Positions 49,701 through 63,182 of a stretch of DNA of 64,000 nt are shown in pieces. The stretch is from Heliocidaris tuberculata (taxonomy: Eukaryota > Echinodermata > Echinoidea > Camarodonta > Echinometridae). Made by a program: the position numbers and the translations under genes. Location: positions 10,651,752 to 10,715,751 of the forward strand of contig CM046838.1 in the NCBI GenBank assembly GCA_025618425.1, in the 5' to 3' direction. Every line of letters begins with the position of its first letter. Within the stretch, counting starts at the first letter, position 1. Below the pieces are notes generated by a model, which was not told the origin of the DNA, did not search any database, and saw only the letters and a program-made list of their open reading frames with translations.

Positions 49701-50265
49701 GGTGGTTACCAACCATGTTTGACTCGGGGTTTGCTCGAAAGTTCGCGAGGCGTATACGTCCGCAGGGGCATCGCTATAGACCACTCTGAACCAAATTTGC
49801 CGATAAAGGGCTATAGCTGATAATTTTTCAACAAAGGGCAAAAAAAAAAAAAAACGGTCCCCAGCGCTTCAAATATGCCGATCGACGTACAATTTTTTTT
49901 TTTTTTTCTAATTTGCCAACAGATGAAAGCATTTTTGTCCAACAAGGACAGTCAATAAATCAATTATGAAGACTTGCCGACACTATAAAAATGAAGAATT
50001 TTGCTGATAGTTTTTGTCCGCCCCCCCCCCCCATTCTAAGGACTCATGGGCCAAGGGAGCGGTGCACAATCATGCATTAATGTTTATTAGAGAATTTTAA
50101 TTTCAATTTGTCTGCCAGATGAAGCCTATGATAATGACTTTAAAAAACAACAAACTTCAACAACAAAAAACGATCGAGGCATCCGCCTTCATTTACATAT
50201 TGCAGATTATATACTAATGTAGACTTCAAGGAGAAGAAACACCGGCCAGGTGAGTATAAATAAAC
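46719..50265. other. Upstream region of NIM1K, no gene seen
   Basis: This is AT-rich DNA with T tracts, G/C homopolymers and TACATGTA words that thin out after about 48.3 kb. No exon with domain character was found. A CpG-richer patch lies at 48720-48980. Frames at 47492-48157 are driven by T tracts. Confidence 0.5.
48720..48980 (-). promoter_or_regulatory. Possible NIM1K promoter or first non-coding exon region
   Basis: Within an AT-rich setting this is the most CpG-rich stretch upstream of the kinase (several CG pairs around CGGCAGCAAGCGG and GGCGAGACGGG). It lies about 2 kb upstream of the spliced 5' exon. There is no direct promoter motif, so this is positional inference only. Confidence 0.2.
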
Positions 50266-51357
50266 CACTGGCGTATCTACGGGGTAACCTCCTAGTCATA
50301 AGCATCGCTATTCATAAGGACCGCTTCTTCATAAGGACCGCTATCCATAACGTGTTACTAAATGAATAGCGGTTTTTGTACGAATAGCGGTCCTTCTGAA
50401 TAGCGAGCAAACCATTGTCAAATTTCCTCGCTATTCATAAGGACATCCATTCATAAGGACCACTATTCATAACTACTCATAAGGACCGCTATTCATAGCG
50501 CATGTTAAATGAATAGCGGTCCTTATGAATAGCGAGCAGCGGACCCGGTATCTACGGGAGGCAGAGGGAGCACGTGCCCCGAGCGGCACTTGAAGGGGGC
50601 GCAAAAAACGCAAAAGAGAGAATTAAAGAAAAGGGGGGGATACAAGACAAAATGCATAAGAAACTGTGTTTTATAGGGTTTGAAATGCATAAAAATTCTA
50701 TAGCTCGGTCGCTTTGCTCCCTCGCATAATTATGTTCAAAATCTAGCTATTTCGCGCCCATAATGGCGTTTGTAAAGTGTTAACCATTAATTGACTCTAG
50801 TTGCTTTGCCCCCCCCCCCCCCCCACTGCATAAGGCAGGAGCTTGTTATATTTTGCGCCCCCTGGTGGGATATAAGTGCATAAAAAACACTAGTGTAGAA
50901 CATTCGAAAGAAATCATAAATTTGCTTTGCAAATGCCTTACTCAATTCCTCAAATATATTTCTTCAGGGTTTTCATTCATTTTGCGCCCCCAAAATAGGA
51001 ATGTACAGTTCAAAATTCCCCCCCCCCCCAAAAAAAAAAAAAAAAAAATTGTTGCTAGGTCGCTGCATGTATTCCTTTGGATTTTTTTTTTTTTTTGTAA
51101 GGGTAAAATACATAAGAAATTTCAATTTGAGGGGTGAAAAGGAAAAAAAAAATCTGCTGCTCGGTCGCGTTGCTCCCTCGCTTATACAATAACTCATCAA
51201 ATTTGGGCTAACAACCCCGGGTTATGTGCATCAAAACTCTTTTTTCACGTATTTCTAAATTAAAAACGCTCATAAATCTGAGTTTGGGCATGGGGGGGGG
51301 GGGGGGCGCAGATTTCATGGTTTGCCCAGGGCGCCAGAATACCTAGATACGCCACTG
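50266..51357. mobile_element. hAT-like element, 1.1 kb, with nested insertion
   Basis: The left end reads CACTGGCGTATCTACGG and the right end CCTAGATACGCCACTG. Flanks are AAATAAAC and AACTAAAC, 8 bp with one mismatch. The interior repeats modules with TCGGTCGCTTTGCTCCCTCG and TTTGCGCCCCC, as in the element at 52922-53813. A foldback element is inserted near its left end (50284-50547). Confidence 0.75.
50284..50547. mobile_element. Nested foldback element of CTATTCATAAGGACC repeats
   Basis: Direct repeats GTATCTACGGG at 50273-50283 and 50548-50558 flank it, as a target duplication of about 11 bp would. Its interior is built of CGCTATTCATAAGGACCGCT units, first forward, then inverted, twice over. 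The duplication length hints at a Mutator-like mechanism, but no transposase is present. Confidence 0.7.
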
Positions 51358-52237
51358 AACTAAACTTTGCTTGCCACTTAGGATCATTGGTTCAAATTTC
51401 ATGAAGTGTCGAATTATGCATGATAGTTTGATAATCAAGCAATTGTACTAATATACCGTAAACATGAACGAAAAAAAAGGGAGTCGGGGGGGGGGGGGGG
51501 TCATAAAGCTGTTCGTATAAAGTTACGCATGACTTTACGAACGACTTGAATATGAAGTGCCAGATAGGATGCCCAAAGTTTTTTCTTGATGATTTAACAA
51601 AGTGTGATTGTATTTCCAATAACCTCAACTAAATTATGGCAAAAAATATACTTTGCATTAAAAAGGTTTGTCATAAAAAGAATTCTAATCTACATCTGCA
51701 CAGTTCAACTTTAGTTTATGCAGTTAAAAATGATTGAGCATCCCATTTGGCTTGTCATATTTAAGTCATTCGTAAAGTAGCTTTATGATCGAAACACGGC
51801 CCCCGGGAGCAATTAATGCTAACAGCGTCTAAACAAATCATGACTTGGAGAGAATTTCTGACATAATTATGATTATGTATTCACTATATCAAAACCTTAC
51901 ACAGAGTTGACATAGATAACTAGAGTGGGTGAAATGTCCCCCCCCCCCCCCCCCCCCCCCCGCTTTTTTGCGTACTTATAGGTGGGCCGCAAACTAATGT
52001 TTCGGAACTGGGAAATTGATATTTTTAGTTTGCATTTTTCTCTGACCTTTTTAGGGAGCCGGGGGTAACATGTTCACATTTTTTCCCCCTACGGTCACGA
52101 TTTCCAATCCATGTCGTGACAGGATATCGATTGATTTTATGGTAACAATACTTAGCCCGAGGTACAGCGATCGATAACATCACCCACCATAATGGTTTTA
52201 ACCACAATACAAATAAACAAATATCTCATCTCTCCCT

Positions 52238-52282
<45 letters not shown>

Positions 52283-52921
52283 GATCCGACTCCTCATGCT
52301 TTTTATTCACAATGAAATCTTTTCCTCACTGTGTCACCCACTCTCCGTCTCCCCTTCTCCCGCGGGGACTCAAGAGACTGGGTAAAAAGAAAGGGTTGTC
52401 TTGTTAATTCCATGTTTTTAATAATTTTGTACTTACAAAATCATAATGATTATCCATCATGTCCACACAAGTCAGAGGTATGGCATAATTGCCAATGGTA
52501 ACCATGATTATAACTTACAGTAATAATTTTTGTTTCTCAAAATGGGATTGATTCGTGTTGTTGAAGGTGGGATGCTTTTTGTTGCCGTGCTCATTGTCAT
52601 GGGTATAGGGGAATTTCGTCTACAGAAAATTTATGTCTGCTAAGCCTTAGTATTACGGACAAAAAGCTATAGTCTGGAAGAAAAAAAATAAGTGAATGGG
52701 GGCAAATTAAGAACTTGAGCATTAGTCATGTTAGAAAGCATGATGAATTTGATAAAACTGCCTTAATTTTGGATTGGTGTGAGTGTTTTATGATATCGAG
52801 ATGCCACTCCACCACAAAGGTTGGGGGGTGGGCGCGGATACCCCTAGCTCCTAATTCACCCCCAACTGCATCTTCACTGGTGATAGTTAGACAAGAAGAG
52901 TGGTGCGGGGTCTGTGGTAGG
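51358..52921. other. Gene-free stretch between two hAT-like elements
   Basis: No gene is visible. The stretch contains G and C homopolymers (about 51487 and 51940) and a (CT)n microsatellite at about 52225-52282. A 78-codon minus-strand frame at 51392-51628 reads through a G tract and is not convincing. Confidence 0.5.
52225..52282. repeat. (CT)n microsatellite
   Basis: CTCCCTCC units pass into a pure CT run of about 45 bp. Confidence 0.95.
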
Positions 52922-53813
52922 CAGTGGCGTATCTAGGGGGCAGGGGGCACGTGCCCCGGGCGGCAAAACGCAAAAGAGAGAAAAAAGGGAGAATGAATCG
53001 GCAGGGTAAATGTATTATAGAAATACATTTTTTTAAAGGATTTAATAAGCGAAAATAAGCTCGTTCGCTTTGCTCCCTCGCATAATTATTTTCCTTCAGG
53101 ATCTCGTAATTTCGCGCCCAAGTAGGCCTATATAGTTTTTAAATAGTTTTTTTTTAATGGTTCAAAATTTGAAAAATAAAGATGCCATTGTCGCTGCTTT
53201 GCTAGCTATCATGTAAGTTTTATCTGCCTCTTGCTAAATATTGCGCCCCAAATAGGATAAAGAGCATATAAAAAAACAGCTTTTGCAGAGCTTCAACATT
53301 TAAAAGAAAATGCTTAACTTTCAGTCGACTTGCTACTTTTTTTTTCATTTTAGAAATAACTTCCAGTGTTAACTGGTAACTAGATGAAGTACATGCATGC
53401 TGAGCACTCTTCTCGAGCTTCTCTATCCACTTTTCCTTTTTCCTCTTTCTTAAAGCGCATATATAGGGACATATTGTGATATGCGCTATATAAATATTAA
53501 ATTCCTCGACTATTTCTAAAGGGTTTTCGTTGATTTTTGCTCCCAATTTTCGAAGGGACTGAATAGAAACCGTTTATATATGTACGAAATTCGAACTTCT
53601 CTACCGCTCGATTGCAGTGGTCAGTTGCAAAATTTCCTGGGTAAAATGCGCAAGAAATTGTGTTTTTTAGGGGTTTTTTTTTTAAATGCCGATCGGTCGT
53701 TTTGCTCCCTCGCTTGTACAATAAGTTAGATAGGTTGGGGCACTGCAGGGGGGGGGGGGCGCAACTTCTTTATTTGCCCCGGGCGCCATAATCCCTATAG
53801 ACACGCACCACTG
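52922..53813. mobile_element. Complete hAT-like element at the edge of copy B
   Basis: A perfect 8-bp duplication, GTGGTAGG, lies at 52914-52921 and 53814-53821. The left end reads CAGTGGCGTATCTAGGGGG; the right end CTATAGACACGCACCACTG is its degenerate inverse. The interior shares the GCTTTGCTCCCTCGCATAAT and TTTCGCGCCC modules with 50266-51357. It is 892 bp without an open transposase frame. The visible duplicated block begins inside it. Confidence 0.85.
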
Positions 53814-56387
53814 GTGGTAGGTGGTATACTTTTAGAGAATATGGTTGCACTGAAAAAATTACACTTGACATGATTCCCCTTTGGTCTTTTTTTCCCGCAA
53901 TTCCCCCCTCTCCATTCAATTATTTTCCTATCTTTCCTTTATCCACCTCTTTTTGGGAAGTAGGGGGCACCTTCCTCTAATCTGCATTAGTCTATGGGCA
54001 GAATGCAGAAGACAAGACAGTATGATGGATATTGTAGGTGTGATGAGTGCAGTGAAGCGGATAATTGGGGGAAATATAGAGGCAATTAATGCTGCGAATG
54101 CAGTATTATATGGTGTCTCTAAAAGTGCTGATGAAAGTAGAAGGTGATTCATCGAAGTAAAAGAAAAGCTTTAGTGTCTCGCTTGCACCGTACCGTTTTA
54201 TCTTAGATTGTTAAACTTATTCATTGCTGTTGTAAAATGACAAAATAATAAATTGAGGGAGATCGTCCCATCCCCTCACCTCCCCAATCAGGAGAATATG
54301 CTGAGAAGAATTAACTTCTCTCGTCATATATAAATAAAAATATAAACGGCAGGTGGCGCTGTTAATAAGTGCGTGTTGCAGATTGAGAAACTATATATTG
54401 CTCATTATATCACTTGATAAAATAATGGCCCTCTGAAATTCAAAAACACGCAGGATAAAAAAGAGCATATTCTTCAAATTTGTAAAAATTATAATAACCT
54501 TAGGACTATAAAACTAGAATAACCACCCCTCACTGAACACTAAATCATGTACAAGCTCTTTAATACATTACAGTTTTTCTATCAGTTGCCTAGCTGGCAG
54601 CTCGAGCCTTGAGTACATATATAATCCGAAAAGTTTTTGAGATGTCACTTTATTTGTTTTTACGTTTTGATAGAAAATGTATATATGCGGGGGTAATTTT
54701 CGGGGATTTTCGCGGATTTGAAGGAGTATTTTTTGTAAGGGCAAGAAATTCCTCCAAACGGGGTAAATTTTCTCGATGTTGATCGGAAATATGTGAGTGC
54801 GGCGTACGTCTTTGCGAAAATAGGGTACTTTGGAGAATGCGCATGCACTGGTATTTCAAAAATAAGTTCCATAATTTTGTGGAAAATATTCTGTGGAAAA
54901 GTAAGCAAAATAGAGGGTCAGTTTCGTCTCCATTAACGATCATGCGTTACACACAGAATATAAAGTAACACCAATAATAACATGTCGCATTGCTATAACT
55001 ATATACATAATGTACAAGTAATGATATAATCTAGGGTATACTGTTAAGTATCCCGAGCCAGAGGTCCCTTCTGTCGAAACCAGCGGTGGCACGAGGAGCC
55101 AGGGACTTGACTTGCGGAGGAAGAGGAGAGGAAAGTTTGAAATCACTTTTAAATGATTTTTAGTCCTGCCACTCAACGCCCCGCCATACCGCCAACATAT
55201 AAGACGCACACTATACCAACATGACCAAAGAAGGACAACACAGAACAATCAGACGAAACAAGACAAAACATTGAGACAAAAGGAGAAAAATGGGTTTACT
55301 CATGCGAAGATAAATAGAAAAACACATCTCCGAGCATATAAAAAAATTATAGACATAGTATACTAAGGCTTGGGTGAACTTTCTTTTTTATTATTATTAT
55401 TATTTTCCTATTAACCCGCATATGTAAATCAAGTGAATATTAATAATCATTCCTGTACAACTGAGCTGCATGCAATGTGGAAGAAAGACAACAGTAAAAT
55501 AGTATTACGCTATCACAAAATAAATCATTTACATGTTGCATTAATTAAAAACCCAGTGATTTTGAAAGAAGAAAAATGCAGAGCATCCATCTTAAGAAAA
55601 AGGAACACATATGCCCATTAATAATCTCCGCTCAATTCATTGTAGTAGCCGTATATGGGTCCATCACTAATCACGAAACACGCCACTTTCTAAGAAGCCC
55701 TTGTGAAAGTTTTATAATAATAATAATAATAATAATATTGGATATTTATATAGCGCTCATATCCACCATGAATGGTGCTCAAGGCGCTTCAATATTACCC
55801 CGGCTCTAGCTAGGCTACCGATTTCTATATGACTTTTTAAATATTATTCAAAATTATTATTTCTCTCATCAGTTCAAGCCTTATCTTAAAAGTTGGAAAC
55901 TGTGTCGAAATAAAAGGCACTCCCTCCATAAAATAGTTTACATTAAGGATTGAAAACTCAACTACACTCTTAAACTTTCATAAGGGCACTTATGATGTTA
56001 ATTTTCTTTGACAAGTCCACTTTACCATAGTGAGCAGTATTACAGTATGTAGGGATTTATACTTACTCTTCATAATTTCTGAATATGAACTTTTTGAAAT
56101 ATCTTCTCATTATCAACGTAGTATACACAAACAGGTAATTAAGATCATTGATTTCTTTGTTGTTGTTCTTAAATCCATTATCTGTATCTGTTTTCGAATT
56201 TATCTTTGTAATATGCATGTAAACAAAACAAATTTCCATGTATGAATTATGGACAATAAAGACTGAATTGAATTGAATTGAATTGAAAAGAAAAGGTTAA
56301 GAAAAGGGATACTTCCCTGCATGGTAGAGACGTTTCGTCCAAGAGCCATCACAGGTGTGTCTCTTTATACAGAGGACGGATTCATCT
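53814..56387. other. Gene-free stretch of copy B
   Basis: Counterpart of 128-2701, with the same retroposon-like tails near 55712-55794 and 56244-56292. No supportable gene. Confidence 0.6.
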
Positions 56388-57994
56388 TCACCTCTCCTGC
56401 TTCCACATTGAAGTTGTAGATGAATCGTCTGGCCACAAGATAGACATCATCCTCCGATGCAAGACCCTGAGGAGCCGAGGTAGACCTGTGCACTCGCTGA
56501 TATGGAGACCATCACGAGCCCAGAGTCTCGTATCATCTGTCGGGAAGGAGCTGGAGATGTCTAACCAGGAGACACCTTCATCTTGGCAGATCACGGAGAA
56601 GGCATCGTTGTATTCTTGGACGAGGCGTCCCTTCTTATCGAGACGGGGAGTGATGCTGGTAGCAAGAACCTAAACGGTGACGAGAGGTATTATCGGAAGT
56701 ATGAGGAATCGTCGGATTCGTGTATCATGCTAGTTATCTCTGTCAACATATTCTTAGATTCCGCTGAGTATTAGATAAACCCGTCTTGAAAATAGAAGAG
56801 CATATGCAAGCTCCTCTCTAATGGTTACGACTCTTAAAAACCCTCGACTCGACTTACCTATATAAAGCTAAAATAAATAACCATATACGAATCCGGACAT
56901 TATCTTCCCGATAGCGACATTTTGAGATCCCTCCTCCTTGTTGATCTTGTTTATTAAATATTTTGGTTATATGAATATCATCTTAGGTTGACATACCTGG
57001 GGGGTCATGTGAAGTGCAGACCTTAAAAGACTCCGGAACTGCCTGCAAGCAACGTCGAGGGACTTTACGTCAAATCCAATATTGTTGGTCCCTGCGGCAA
57101 TCACTACGATGTCAGGCTCCCGTCTCCAACTGTAGCCAATGAGCTCTTCCTCGACGTGACGACAGGTGCCACCAGGAGTACTATTGATGATCATTTGGAC
57201 GGGTCCTTTCGGTAGCTTCACCTCTCCTTGCACCACTGGCCTCAGCTGACTGTCTGCAAAGACGTACGCAACCTAGAATTTGAAAACGAATGGAGCATGA
57301 TCATTTAAATAACGCGGTACCTCGTTAAATGTAATGTTATACATTTTTGTGGAATGTGTAACTTTAATTAACGTCACTTTTCGTTAGCAAGAATCACAAT
57401 AGACTATATGTTACAGGACAAGTAGATTGAGGTTCTTTTACAAGGCTTATACTATTTTGAAAGAAATTTTTTGTTGGACTAGCCATGCAATATCCCTGCC
57501 TCACACAGTAAAAACGCTGTTTAAGGTTGTTTAAAACTTATACAACCTGTTTGATATTTAAACAAACTGTTTACAATATGCAATATTGTATACTGTACAA
57601 CGGGTTGTTCAGTTCATTTTGTAAACAACTGTTTGCATTTTCAAACAGCGTTTTCTCTGTGCATGTTTGAAGGATATAATGACGTCAATGAAAGTGATAC
57701 TCATAATCATGAGCGAATGAGAGCACTACACAAAATAATTATACTGAAATGTATTCTTCTGTTTTCTAGGGCCTTTCCGTTTGAAATATACAATCATGGA
57801 AATACATAACGAATTATTACCGAACGATTCCAGTTGATACCATCGTCGAAAGTCTTGTTCTGTTTCCCACTGACTCCTTGGTCCCAAAACTCAGCTTTAG
57901 AACGTTTCCCGGTTCCTCGTCCAGCAATCCGCTCTCCAAATGCTGCCGAACTGCTCCTTTTCCCTCCCGATCTCGACGTCCATCTGGTAGCCAT
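56388..57994 (-). CDS. SGNH/GDSL-type hydrolase-like protein, 3 exons, 243 aa (copy B)
   Basis: Exons 57821-57994, 56997-57272 and 56388-56669 correspond one to one to copy A at an offset of 53686. Splice sites, start, stop and the predicted catalytic residues (Ser66, Asn121, Asp203, His206) are the same, and I saw no difference within the coding exons by eye. The nearest change is upstream of the start (G to T, 58052 versus 4366). Both copies therefore predict the same full-length protein. If the repeat is real DNA, this is a second functional-looking gene; if it is an assembly artefact, there is only one. Confidence 0.8.
57504..57661. mobile_element. MITE in intron 1 of the SGNH gene (copy B)
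   Basis: Same element and insertion site as 3818-3975. Confidence 0.65.
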
Positions 57995-60001
57995 CTGCCG
58001 TCACTTGAAGTTTGGAAGAAACGAATGAAAATAAGGCACTCGGGCAAGATGTGGAATAACTTGAACACAAAAGTGAGTTGTGAAAAGCCCAGCAGTATAT
58101 GATTAAAATCAGTTGAGTAGTTTTCGAAAGAATAAAAAAGCTGTTGGATGTTATCAGTCGAAAGCTAGCGTTGCAAACTCATCAGAAGCAAATGATCGAA
58201 TGACAAAGTTCCATGAACGTAAGCATTCAGTGGCTTAAAAAAAAAAACCCTAAAGAATGGACGGTGGTCACAACTTATAGCCATTGTCTATACCTTTAAG
58301 CCGGATCTTGACTTAATTTGTTAAAGACGTCTCTTAGTTAATTCCCAGGGTTGCATTTCTTGTCAGTCTACAATTCCAGGGGTGTATAGGACTGTAAAAC
58401 AAAGTAAGCCTATTACAATAGTGCTTAAAAAGTGGGGAGTATGCGTTTTCTGAGATCCCTGCATGGTTAATTGAAATCCCTGATTACCCTTTTTTATTTT
58501 ATATACAACTTCGGCTTTACCACTTTCAATATAAGATTCATAGTTTATACCAACAATCACGGATGGAAAATATAGAAGAAGAAAAAAATCATCAAGCCGA
58601 AAAGAATAACAATCACATCCAGGCCTATATCGTTTGCGGCATATTAAATTTTGTACATGGCTCATGCCTATTCTTTATCAGTTTATAGCTCTAAAATTTG
58701 CATAATTTATATGAAAGTAATGAACTATCATGAAACACGTATTTCCTGTATTTTTCATATGAGTGCTATTTTAATGTTACCTTTGAACGGTATAAGCAGA
58801 TACATTTTGATGTAAATTTGTTGAACTTTATTATGTGTTTGTAATATGTTTTAAATGAACTAAGAATTGACGATCTCCCCATAAGCATATGTATTGATAC
58901 AGTGATGCTTCGGGGCTTTTATGGCAGCCAAATGATTTTCTAGAGAGTTTTTGGCATTAAAATGATCCTAAAATATAAAACAAAAATATCAGTCTATATG
59001 AAATATGCATATTTACCTATATAGATTGTTGTTTCAATTCAATTCGATTGAATTCATTTCAAAACAACATTTATTTCCTTCTGATTTGTTACTAACATGA
59101 GATACAAACTCAAGAAAAACGTTCAAGTACAATAACTGAAGGAGGCTTGGTCCCTGAAAAGCATAACAATGCTTGTGATTGGGGATGCCTGTTTACAAAA
59201 AAACAACAACAACAACAACAAAACATTAAAAAAGGTCAAGTAGATATATACAACATAACGGGATAAAAGTTAGAGGGATAGGGATGTAGAAAGAAAGTAA
59301 GATAGGACAGAGGATAATATCATGAACAATGTGAGAGGTATGTTTGAAAATTCATAAACTGATCACTGTCAATTCTGAAGAGGTTGGTTACTAATTATAA
59401 GGCGAGATGGGAATAAGAAGCAATCACCACTTATAATTACCGACGTGCAGGCGTTTCCCGGGCATGAATCCTCCAATAATAACAATATTGCACAATTTCC
59501 CAAAATATAGGTACACAAAATATCACCATATAGAAATTATCACAAAACTACCTGGCTAGCACAAACGAGATTTTGGACTGATCTCTGAGTGAATTGCAGA
59601 GATAATGATTACAAATTAAAACACAATTTCTCCAGGTGAGATGCAGGAAGAAATTGTAGGGAAGTAGGATGTAGAATTGATTGTATAAAGATGGGTTCCA
59701 AGTGAAATGCAGGAACAAGATGAGATGTAGAGTTGACGTTCTCAAATTCACGTGTTACCTCTATGAGGTAACTTTGAGCAGTCTGAAGTACGGAAGAAAT
59801 AGTTCAGAAGAAGTAGGGAGAACCAGAGAACAAAGAAAGGTGTATGACCCATGATCTTGTATGGTCTGTTTACTGTTGACCAAAGTCTTTAGCAAATAAA
59901 TAAACTGCCATTAGCAAGGAAGTGGTCAGCAACTCACATGTAAGCTTACATTCCTACCAGAGGGTTACAATAATTTCCTGTCTAATTAGTTTTGTACAAA
60001 A
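57995..60001. other. Gene-free stretch of copy B upstream of the SGNH gene
   Basis: Counterpart of 4309-6314. One-base length changes in A and T tracts (about 58238 and 58493) alter the random frames relative to copy A. No gene is supported. Confidence 0.5.
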
Positions 60002-60458
60002 ACAGTGTTGGGTACCTCGAGATCAATCTTGATCTCGAGACCAGTCTCAAGATCGGCATCAGTAACCTCCATCTTGTTCTTGATCTCGAAGGTGTTGATC
60101 TTGATCTTGATCTTGATCTCGGAGCTTCTGTTCTCGGAATTTTCGCTCGAGATCGCTCGAGATCAGTATTACGTAAATTATCAAACGAAAAAGCTTTTAA
60201 AATCGTTCACCGGTCGGCGAAAACACGACTCATGAGTCAATGTTGGGTACCTCGAGATCGATCTTGATCTCGAGACCAGTCTCGAGATCAGCATCAGTAA
60301 CCTCGATCTTGATCTTGATCTCGGACATATCTGATCTTGATCTCAGATGTTCTAATCTCGATCTTGAGCTGCGGATCTTGATCTTGATCTGGATCTCGGA
60401 CTGTCTGATCTTGATCTTGATCTTGATCTCGGACCCTCTGGTCTTGGACCCAACACTG
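60002..60458. mobile_element. hAT-like GATCTT-rich element (copy B)
   Basis: Same structure, GTACAAAA target duplication and insertion site as 6315-6771. One substitution is seen (CTCGGAATTTT here, CTCAGAATTTT in copy A). Confidence 0.8.
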
Positions 60459-60466
60459 GTACAAAA

Positions 60467-61886
60467 GAACGTATCTGATTACTCTCGGGGTGCAGTAACT
60501 AGAATTAGAAATGAGAAAAGAAGAAGGATGAGATGAGGAAACTACTACAATAATCATGTGCGAATAAGTATAGATTTAACGTGAATACTGGCGACGTATA
60601 TTTTAGGATGAAGCAAGGCAAATTTACCTGAGAATTTCAAAGACAAATATAATTATTAAAGAGTTCAAACCATACGTCTATGTGTCAAACCATAGGGGTC
60701 AAACTATGATTTACATCTTTAGAAAAAACAAAACAATAAAAAAAACAAGAACAACAAATGAAAAAAAGATTGCAATCACTAAATCGCTAATGAATATACA
60801 ACTTTGTAATATACTTATACAGAGTTTGCTTTCTGCGCAATTAAAAAGTATAATTAAAAGTATAAGAGATTAAAAAGTATAAGTTGTGTATTTATTCGAG
60901 TGCATAGTTTGCAATGAAACTCTGCTTAAGTTTAAGGGCAAAACTTGTTCAGATATAAGGAACACACGATTCTGTATCTGGTAACTCATTCCATAATTTT
61001 GGTCCTTTATAGCGTACATTATATTGAAACGAGAGTTTTATGCCTAGGTATGTGGATCTAATTGGAAGATCTTGTATTATGGTCATGAAAATCACGGTTG
61101 TGATTAAACATACTGCAAATATGAGATGGAAGTTGGGAATTTACACATTTGAAATTCTATCTCTTACCTTGAACTACAGGGGACGTTTGTTCGATCATAT
61201 GCAAATGTTACGGATAAGTTCTAAAAACCTCATAGGAAATTATCAAATTTACCTGTTCAAATTAAAGATTTAGCTTGATTATATTTCTTAGCTTCAATTT
61301 TTGATTTGCTATGTGAGATAACTTTGTTATCTTATTTTTTTTTCTTTTTGTATATGTCTATTTGAAGACACGATAACCCTCATTATTGATTGCTTATTGG
61401 TCGAAAGATTCAAGGAGCGTTGCTTGACAACGGCGGATTTTAGTCTGTATACTTATTTTTCGGTGAGTCTTAATATTAGCTTAATTACTTAATTTTTAAC
61501 TACCACCGGTTCATATATACTCATAGAAGTCGTGTTGACATTTCGGTGTCTGATGTAAAGTTCGAATCGTAAAGATTTCATGAATATTGAATGCAGCAAG
61601 AAAAATAAATAAGAATGCATGTTGAAAACCGACACCATATGCAACACGTGGGACTGTATTTAAAAAAATGGTTGTCCAATGGCCAATTAACGAACGTAGA
61701 AAAAGGCCCTTTTTTTTTTCTTTCTTTCTTTTTGTTTCTTTCATTTGCGGAACAAACATGCAATATTCTGTGCATGCATTCCTCTCTCTCTTAATTCTGC
61801 ATGAAATAGGATAGAGATTTATTATACAAATTATGGACGTGAAAAAAATCTGAGCCTAAGTTACGTTTGGATGAACAGTATGGTCA
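60467..61886. other. Gene-free stretch of copy B between two elements
   Basis: Counterpart of 6780-8187. It holds several of the indels that separate the copies, at about 60855-60875, 61686, 61818 and 61862. No gene is supported. Confidence 0.5.
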
Positions 61887-62352
61887 GGGGTCCTAAATCT
61901 ACGCGGGTCCTAAAGCTACGCACCCCGTAAATACGCGCAATCAATGCGACGCGTTCAGTGCGCCAAACTTTTGGTTTGACTGAGCAATGAGATTATCATT
62001 TACGTTCGCCAAAAAGAATGAGTAATTTTCCTTTATTTTTGGTGATATTATTATCACTAGACTATTTTGCAAATCGGGATGAAATTCACGTCAGTCAGCT
62101 TAAAAATCAAGATTTGCATTCATTTATTACGTGTGCGTAGCTTTAGGACCCTTTCATTTTTTCAACCAAATTCGACATGGGTATCGACATCGACTTGAAA
62201 ATGAATGTTATTGATATTTTTCCGTCGTAATTTTCTCAGGAATTTAATTTAAGAATATGTAGACCCAAGATATATAAAAGAAATTCGCATAAATCATTGA
62301 AAAGGTGACTTTTTAGCCGCTGGAAACAAAGTGCGTAGCTTTAGGTCCCCCC
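61887..62352. mobile_element. MITE with TCCTAAA...CTACGC termini (copy B)
   Basis: Counterpart of 8188-8648, with a 5-base insertion (TAGAC) near 62060. Confidence 0.65.
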
Positions 62353-62552
62353 ATCATAACAACAAAAAGTTAAGATTAGGCCTAAATCACTTCCACAATA
62401 TGCGAGGCTATTGGAGATTGGGGATGAAATGAGAATAAGAGTCGACTAGTAAATGTCATTAAAGTTAGAATAAGTTAGATTCCAACATTATTCACTAGAA
62501 TCTAAACTAACAATTTGTAAAGCCTAAAAACTCTTTTAAAAAATTTAAAACG

Positions 62553-62681
62553 ATGGTTACTGGCACTGGCCGTGTGACAGTGAGTGTGTTGATGGAACAG
62601 ATAAAAAAAGTTGGTGCTAAGACACTCGCGGGACCATCACTTTATGAAGCTGTGTCAATTTTGGCCTGTCACGACCTCTAA
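62553..62681 (+). CDS. Candidate small ORF, 42 aa (copy B)
   Basis: Identical reading frame and start context to 8849-8977; the same caution applies. Confidence 0.25.
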   Translation: MVTGTGRVTVSVLMEQIKKVGAKTLAGPSLYEAVSILACHDL

Positions 62682-62756
62682 GTTAAAGAGGTAAAAACAC
62701 CAATAAAATCAGCAAAATTTTGAGAAAATACTTCCTTCTACATTTTAGAATGATAC

Positions 62757-62859
62757 TTATAGATTATCTAATTTCATGCCAGATCCGTCGATAGGATCTT
62801 TATCATCTTGATCAAGTGAAATTTTGAGGCTGTTTTTGGTCGGTGATCTTGCTCCTCTC
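62757..62859 (-). CDS. Candidate terminal exon, unidentified (copy B)
   Basis: Counterpart of 9053-9155 with the same acceptor and stop. Unidentified. Confidence 0.2.
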
Positions 62860-63182
62860 CTGCACACATATGGGCAAGATATCATACACTTGCCTATGGG
62901 AGGCAATTGCTCATGGTATGAAGGTACAGAGTGCGAGGTTATCTCCAATAACCTCGCATAAGTTTGAACTTTGAGTGGTGCTAAGACTAAGAGTAGATTC
63001 TAAGAGACTTTTGACCTAGACTAGACTCTAGTCTACATGTAATCCTAGACCTAAGGCCAAGTTGCCAACATCGGCTAATAATCTAGGTACAGAGACACCA
63101 AAGTGAATGAGTGATTTCTTTTTTCATGATAATGCTGGTCAAGCAATGAATTTCGTCTTTCTCAGATTAGATCTAGTCTGAA

